Origin: JBEEJL01 sp043744215
GTDB lineage: Bacteria; Pseudomonadota; Gammaproteobacteria; Burkholderiales; JBEEJL01
Direction: 5' to 3'
Length of the DNA: 15,039 nt
Assembly: GCA_043744215.1 (NCBI GenBank)
Contig: JAYTVC010000064.1
Coordinates: 1-15,039, forward strand
Each line of letters begins with the position of its first letter. Within the stretch, counting starts at the first letter, position 1. The position numbers were made by a program, and so were the translations under genes. Below, one piece after another: positions 12,122 to 15,039 of this stretch. A model generated the notes under the pieces. It was not told the origin of the DNA, searched no databases, and was given only the letters and a program-made list of their open reading frames with translations.

Positions 12122-12931
12122 ATGCATCCCATGCTTACTATTGCGGTCAAAGCCGCCCGCCGCGCCGGCTCTATCATCAACCGCGCTTCATTTGACCTCG
12201 ACAAGCTCACGGTCACCAGCAAGCAGCACAACGATTTCGTATCGGAAGTGGACCACGCAGCCGAAGAAGCCATTATCGAAACTTTGCGCGAAGCCTACCC
12301 CGACCACGGTATTCTAGCAGAGGAAAGCGGCGAATCACCCGGCAAAAACAAAGCCATCAAGTCGGAATATTTATGGATTGTCGATCCTCTCGACGGCACC
12401 ACCAATTTTCTGCACGGCTTTCCGCAATACTGCATCTCCATTGGCCTTCAACAAAAAGGGCTCATCACCCAAGGCGTAATTTTTGATCCGACACGCAATG
12501 AATTATTCACCGCCTCGCGCGGGCGCGGCGCATTCGTCAACGAACACCGCATGCGCGTATCTAAAACCCGCGACTTGAAAGACGCCCTCGTCGGCACCGG
12601 CTTTCCTTTCCGCGACTTCAGTTATCTCGACGAATACATGGCAATGTTCAAAGCCATGGTGCAAAAAACCAGCGGCGTGCGCCGCCCCGGCTCGGCCGCG
12701 CTTGATCTGGCTTATGTGGCCGCCGGCCGTCTTGATGCATTCTGGGAAAAAGGCCTCAAGCCCTGGGACATGGCTGCCGGATCATTGATGGTGCAGGAAG
12801 CGGGTGGCCTCATCACCGACCTGCACGGCGATGAAGACTGGTTTGAAAGCGGCGAAGTGTTGGCCGGCACGCCGAAAATTTTTACACCGATGTTGCAGAC
12901 CTTGGCACCGTTTTTAGCAGCGAAGAAATAA
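12122..12931 (+). CDS. suhB: SuhB, inositol-1-monophosphatase family protein
   Basis: The 269-residue protein has all metal-binding motifs of the Mg2+-dependent inositol monophosphatases: E67/E68 in LAEESGE, D88 and D91 in DPLDGTTNF, and D216 in WDMAAGSLMVQEAGG. Length equals E. coli SuhB. SuhB is also part of the Nus antitermination complex for rRNA transcription; whether the phosphatase reaction or the Nus role matters here cannot be read from sequence. It is divergent from trmJ across 68 bases. TATAAA at 12105-12110 is a possible -10 box but has no clear -35 partner. The inner ATG at MLTIA (12131) is an alternative start. Confidence 0.94.
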   Translation: MHPMLTIAVKAARRAGSIINRASFDLDKLTVTSKQHNDFVSEVDHAAEEAIIETLREAYPDHGILAEESGESPGKNKAIKSEYLWIVDPLDGTTNFLHGFPQYCISIGLQQKGLITQGVIFDPTRNELFTASRGRGAFVNEHRMRVSKTRDLKDALVGTGFPFRDFSYLDEYMAMFKAMVQKTSGVRRPGSAALDLAYVAAGRLDAFWEKGLKPWDMAAGSLMVQEAGGLITDLHGDEDWFESGEVLAGTPKIFTPMLQTLAPFLAAKK

Positions 12932-12987
12932 CATAACAGTTATCTCGTTTTTTAAATAAAAGTACAGGCCCAAAATTTTTCCAAAGA

Positions 12988-13026
12988 ATCCCCTCCCCTT
13001 ACAAGGAGAGGGTTAAGGGTGGGGAT
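12988..13026. repeat. REP-like inverted repeat between suhB and the NADH dehydrogenase gene
   Basis: Outer arms ATCCCC (12988-12993) and GGGGAT (13021-13026) flank an inner imperfect stem, CTCCCCTT (12993-13000) and AAGGAGAG. The phrase CCCTTAACCCTCTCC on the minus strand is, from memory, a frequent intergenic repeat in proteobacteria. It may serve as a transcript-end hairpin for suhB. Confidence 0.5.
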
Positions 13027-13066
13027 GGGTCACTCCGCAGCAATTTACTGTTAGCACATTTCAACT

Positions 13067-14401
13067 ATGACCAATCCCTCCCCCCATCGCATCCTCATCG
13101 TCGGCGGCGGCGCCGGTGGCCTCGAACTGGCCACGCGCCTTGGCGACACGCTCGGCAAAAAACAGCGCGCCGATATCACACTCGTCGATAAAAGTTCTAC
13201 GCATTTATGGAAACCGCTGCTGCATGAAGTGGCCGCCGGCAGCATGGACATTCACGCGCATCAACTCGACTATCTCGCGCAAGCCCACTGGCATCATTTC
13301 AATTTCCGATTAGGCGCGCTGCAAAGCCTTGATCGCGCCAAAAAAACCATCACCATCAGCGGCAGCCACGATGAAGACGGCGAAGAAATTTTGCCAGCAC
13401 GAACTTTGGCCTATGACACGCTGATCATCGGCATCGGCAGCGTCAGTAATTCTTTTAATATTCAAGGGGTTACAGAACACGCAATTTCCCTCGATACGCC
13501 AGAGGAAGCCGAGCGTTTTCATCGCAAACTTGTCGCCGCGTGCGTGCGGGCGAATGCAAACGCCAGCGCGGGGCAATCACCCGAAGTGAACGTCGTCGTC
13601 ATCGGTGCAGGCGCGACAGGTGTTGAACTCGCAGCAGAATTGCGCAACACCACCGGCCTGCTCGCCGGTTACGGCTTGAGCCATCTCAACCCCGCGCGCG
13701 ATGTGAAGCTCACTATTGTTGAAGCGGCCAACCGCATCCTGCCACCGCTCTCCGAAAAAGTTTCCATCGCCACCCACGGCTTGTTGAACGAACTCAGCAT
13801 CAATGTATTGGTGAATGAAAAAGTCACCGAAGTCACCAAAGACTGCGTGCGCACCGCCAGCGGCAAAAACATTCCAGCGCAACTCATCGTCTGGGCCGCC
13901 GGTATCAAAGCGCCGGATATTCTCGCCCAACTTGGCGGCCTCGAAGTCAATCGCGCCAACCAACTCGTCGTCAAACCCACGCTGCAAACAACGCAAGACG
14001 AAAATATTTTCGCCTTCGGCGATTGCGCCGCCTGCGAATGGCCGGAGAAATCGACACCGGAACGCACCGCCCTCATCCCGCCCCGCGCGCAGGCCGCGCA
14101 CCAGCAGGCATCGCACATCGTCAAACAAATCTTGGCGCAAATGAATGGGCAAACTCTCAAGCCATTCCGCTACAACGATTACGGCTCGCTCGTGTCGCTC
14201 AGCGACTACAGCGCCGTAGGCAGCCTGATGGCGCGCTTCGTTAGCGGCAGTTTGTTCCTCGAAGGTTTTGTCGCCCGCATGATGTACGCATCGTTATACA
14301 AAATGCATCTGATCGCCCTGCACGGTTATGTCAAAACCGCTTTCGACACGCTGGCGCATTTCATCAAACGGCGGACGGAGCCGAGGGTCAAGTTGCATTA
14401 A
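13067..14401 (+). CDS. ndh: Type II NADH:quinone oxidoreductase (NDH-2), FAD-dependent
   Basis: The 444-residue two-dinucleotide-fold flavoprotein has the FAD-binding GGGAGG (13-18 in RILIVGGGAGGLELA) and the NAD-binding GAGATG (180-185 in VVVIGAGATGVELAAEL), plus the closing FAD motif NIFAFGDCAACEWPE (about 311-325) and a PPRAQAAHQQA segment typical of NDH-2. The C-terminal ~60 residues, rich in hydrophobic and basic residues (SLFLEGFVARMMYASLYKMH), are the amphipathic membrane-anchoring region. It oxidises NADH and reduces membrane quinone without pumping protons. Neighbouring sulfide:quinone reductases share the fold but have redox cysteines that I do not see. The gene stands alone, and the CRISPR array begins about 100 bases after its stop. 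Confidence 0.9.
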   Translation: MTNPSPHRILIVGGGAGGLELATRLGDTLGKKQRADITLVDKSSTHLWKPLLHEVAAGSMDIHAHQLDYLAQAHWHHFNFRLGALQSLDRAKKTITISGSHDEDGEEILPARTLAYDTLIIGIGSVSNSFNIQGVTEHAISLDTPEEAERFHRKLVAACVRANANASAGQSPEVNVVVIGAGATGVELAAELRNTTGLLAGYGLSHLNPARDVKLTIVEAANRILPPLSEKVSIATHGLLNELSINVLVNEKVTEVTKDCVRTASGKNIPAQLIVWAAGIKAPDILAQLGGLEVNRANQLVVKPTLQTTQDENIFAFGDCAACEWPEKSTPERTALIPPRAQAAHQQASHIVKQILAQMNGQTLKPFRYNDYGSLVSLSDYSAVGSLMARFVSGSLFLEGFVARMMYASLYKMHLIALHGYVKTAFDTLAHFIKRRTEPRVKLH

Positions 14402-14429
14402 GGCTTCATGCAATGAACGGATCGCGAGA

Positions 14430-14446
14430 CTTTCACATCCTCATCC
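14430..14446 (-). repeat. Possible eroded CRISPR repeat left of the array
   Basis: CTTTCACATCCTCATCC resembles the array repeat start GTTTCAATCCTCGCC with one insertion and a few substitutions. It lies 69 bases left of the first clear repeat, close to one unit length, which makes it a candidate for the oldest, decayed copy. The rest of the 14402-14498 gap shows only a GC-rich palindrome-like stretch, CCGGCGCCGG. Confidence 0.25.
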
Positions 14447-14498
14447 AGCTAAGGCGGGAATGCCGGCGCCGGACTGGTTGGTCAAAGCCAAGCTTGTT

Positions 14499-15039
14499 GT
14501 TTCAATGCTCGCGCGCGCGCGCGTTGTTTAATGGCATCGTAAATGGAAGGGCGTTACAATCCTCGCCCCTTGGATCCGCGCCCGGAAAAAAGCGTTTCAA
14601 TCCTCGCCCGCGGCGAATGCTAGCGATGCCTTTATATGTTTCAATCCTCACCCCAGCGCAAGAAATCTACTCGATCGACGTTTCAACCCTCGCCCGCACA
14701 AACGCATCAAGGTGCGCCGCCTCGCCAGTTTCAATCCTCGCGCGCGGGCGCTTAAACAGCTTTGGAAAAGAGCTTTTTCACGATTTTGTTTCAATCCTCG
14801 CCCCCATGGATAAATACGACATAGGAAAGTGGTTTCAATCCTCGCGCGGGCGCCAAGCGCTTAGAACATGCCGACCAGAGCACAAAAGTTTCAATCCTCG
14901 CCCGCGCGCGGGCGCCACGGATGGAACCGTGACGGCGTCGTCAACGTCACGTTTCAATCCTCGCCAGCGCGCGGGCGCCATTCACGAAAAATCATCGCTC
15001 CGCCCTGATCTAGTTTCAATCCTCGCCCGCGCGCGACGC
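14499..15039 (-). CRISPR. CRISPR array with variable, partly degenerate repeats (type I-C-like repeat), running off the window
   Basis: Eleven repeat starts sharing GTTTCAATCCTCGCC lie at 14499, 14553, 14594, 14638, 14680, 14728, 14788, 14832, 14888, 14951 and 15013, separated by unique sequence. The fullest copies (14888, 14951) are about 30 bases: GTTTCAATCCT, then the perfect palindrome CGCCCGCGCGCGGGCG, then CCA; spacers there are 32-33 bases. Read on the minus strand the repeat ends GAGGATTGAAAC, so the crRNA handle would be ATTGAAAC, as in types I-B, I-C and some III; the GC-rich stem and the match to the I-C end GTGGATTGAAAC favour I-C. The array should then be transcribed leftward, with leader and cas genes right of the window. 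Unit lengths run 54, 41, 44, 42, 48, 60, 44, 56, 63, 62. The leftmost copies have substitutions (GTTTCAATGCT, GTTACAATCCT), fitting a leader-distal end on the left. No cas gene is visible. Confidence 0.85.

Noticed and set aside
13577..14152. 191-codon minus-strand frame opposite the NDH-2 gene
   Set aside because: It is antisense to a well-supported flavoprotein and has no ribosome site or motif of its own.
14511..14523. Run of alternating GC as an independent Z-DNA or microsatellite element
   Set aside because: It is the stem part of the first CRISPR repeat and needs no separate explanation.
14328..14531. 67-codon plus-strand frame across the NDH-2 end and array start
   Set aside because: It overlaps the end of the dehydrogenase in another frame and runs into repeats; no coding signs.

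Overview
The window reads as a chromosomal segment of a beta- or gammaproteobacterium; I lean to Betaproteobacteria. The grounds are a full ISC iron-sulfur operon (cysE-iscR-iscS-iscU-iscA-hscB-hscA-fdx-iscX) next to divergent trmJ/suhB, a bacterial type II NADH dehydrogenase and a Tex protein. Coding DNA is moderately GC-rich and the gaps between genes are clearly AT-rich. The species cannot be read from the sequence.

Layout, left to right: the 3' end of tex (+). Facing it is a sterol-desaturase/fatty-acid-hydroxylase-type membrane enzyme (-). Next is a compact arsenic operon (-): arsR-arsI-arsC-aquaporin, with start/stop overlaps at each joint and an operator-like inverted repeat over its promoter. 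Divergent from it is a membrane-anchored M48 metallopeptidase (+), then a small independent unit (+) encoding a 16-residue lysine/alanine peptide and closed by a near-perfect terminator. The ISC cluster fills about 4.57-11.09 kb on the minus strand. TrmJ (-) and SuhB (+) diverge at about 12.05-12.12 kb. An NDH-2 type NADH dehydrogenase (+) follows, and the last ~540 bases are a CRISPR array running off the right edge.

How the genes work together: CysE makes O-acetylserine for cysteine synthesis; IscS draws sulfur from cysteine; IscU is the scaffold; HscA/HscB release the cluster; IscA and Fdx assist; IscX tunes IscS; IscR senses cluster status. Two good matches to the type 1 IscR box lie upstream of iscR and of cysE, so cysteine supply and cluster assembly look co-regulated. 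The ars operon fits a scheme of arsenate reduction (ArsC), cleavage of the C-As bond of methylarsenicals (ArsI) and passive As(III) exit through an aquaglyceroporin-like channel, with no active pump visible.

Most worth a second look: (1) the CRISPR array, where the 11 bases bordering the presumed crRNA handle are nearly invariant while the palindromic half of the repeat is differently shortened in most copies, giving unit lengths of 41 to 63; no cas gene is in the window. (2) The tiny Lys/Ala peptide or small-RNA unit. (3) Three palindromic insertions or hairpins in the isc operon gaps, one of which looks like an internal terminator before hscB. I found no tRNA, rRNA, transposase or insertion sequence. 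Apart from the CRISPR array, no gap exceeds 300 bases.
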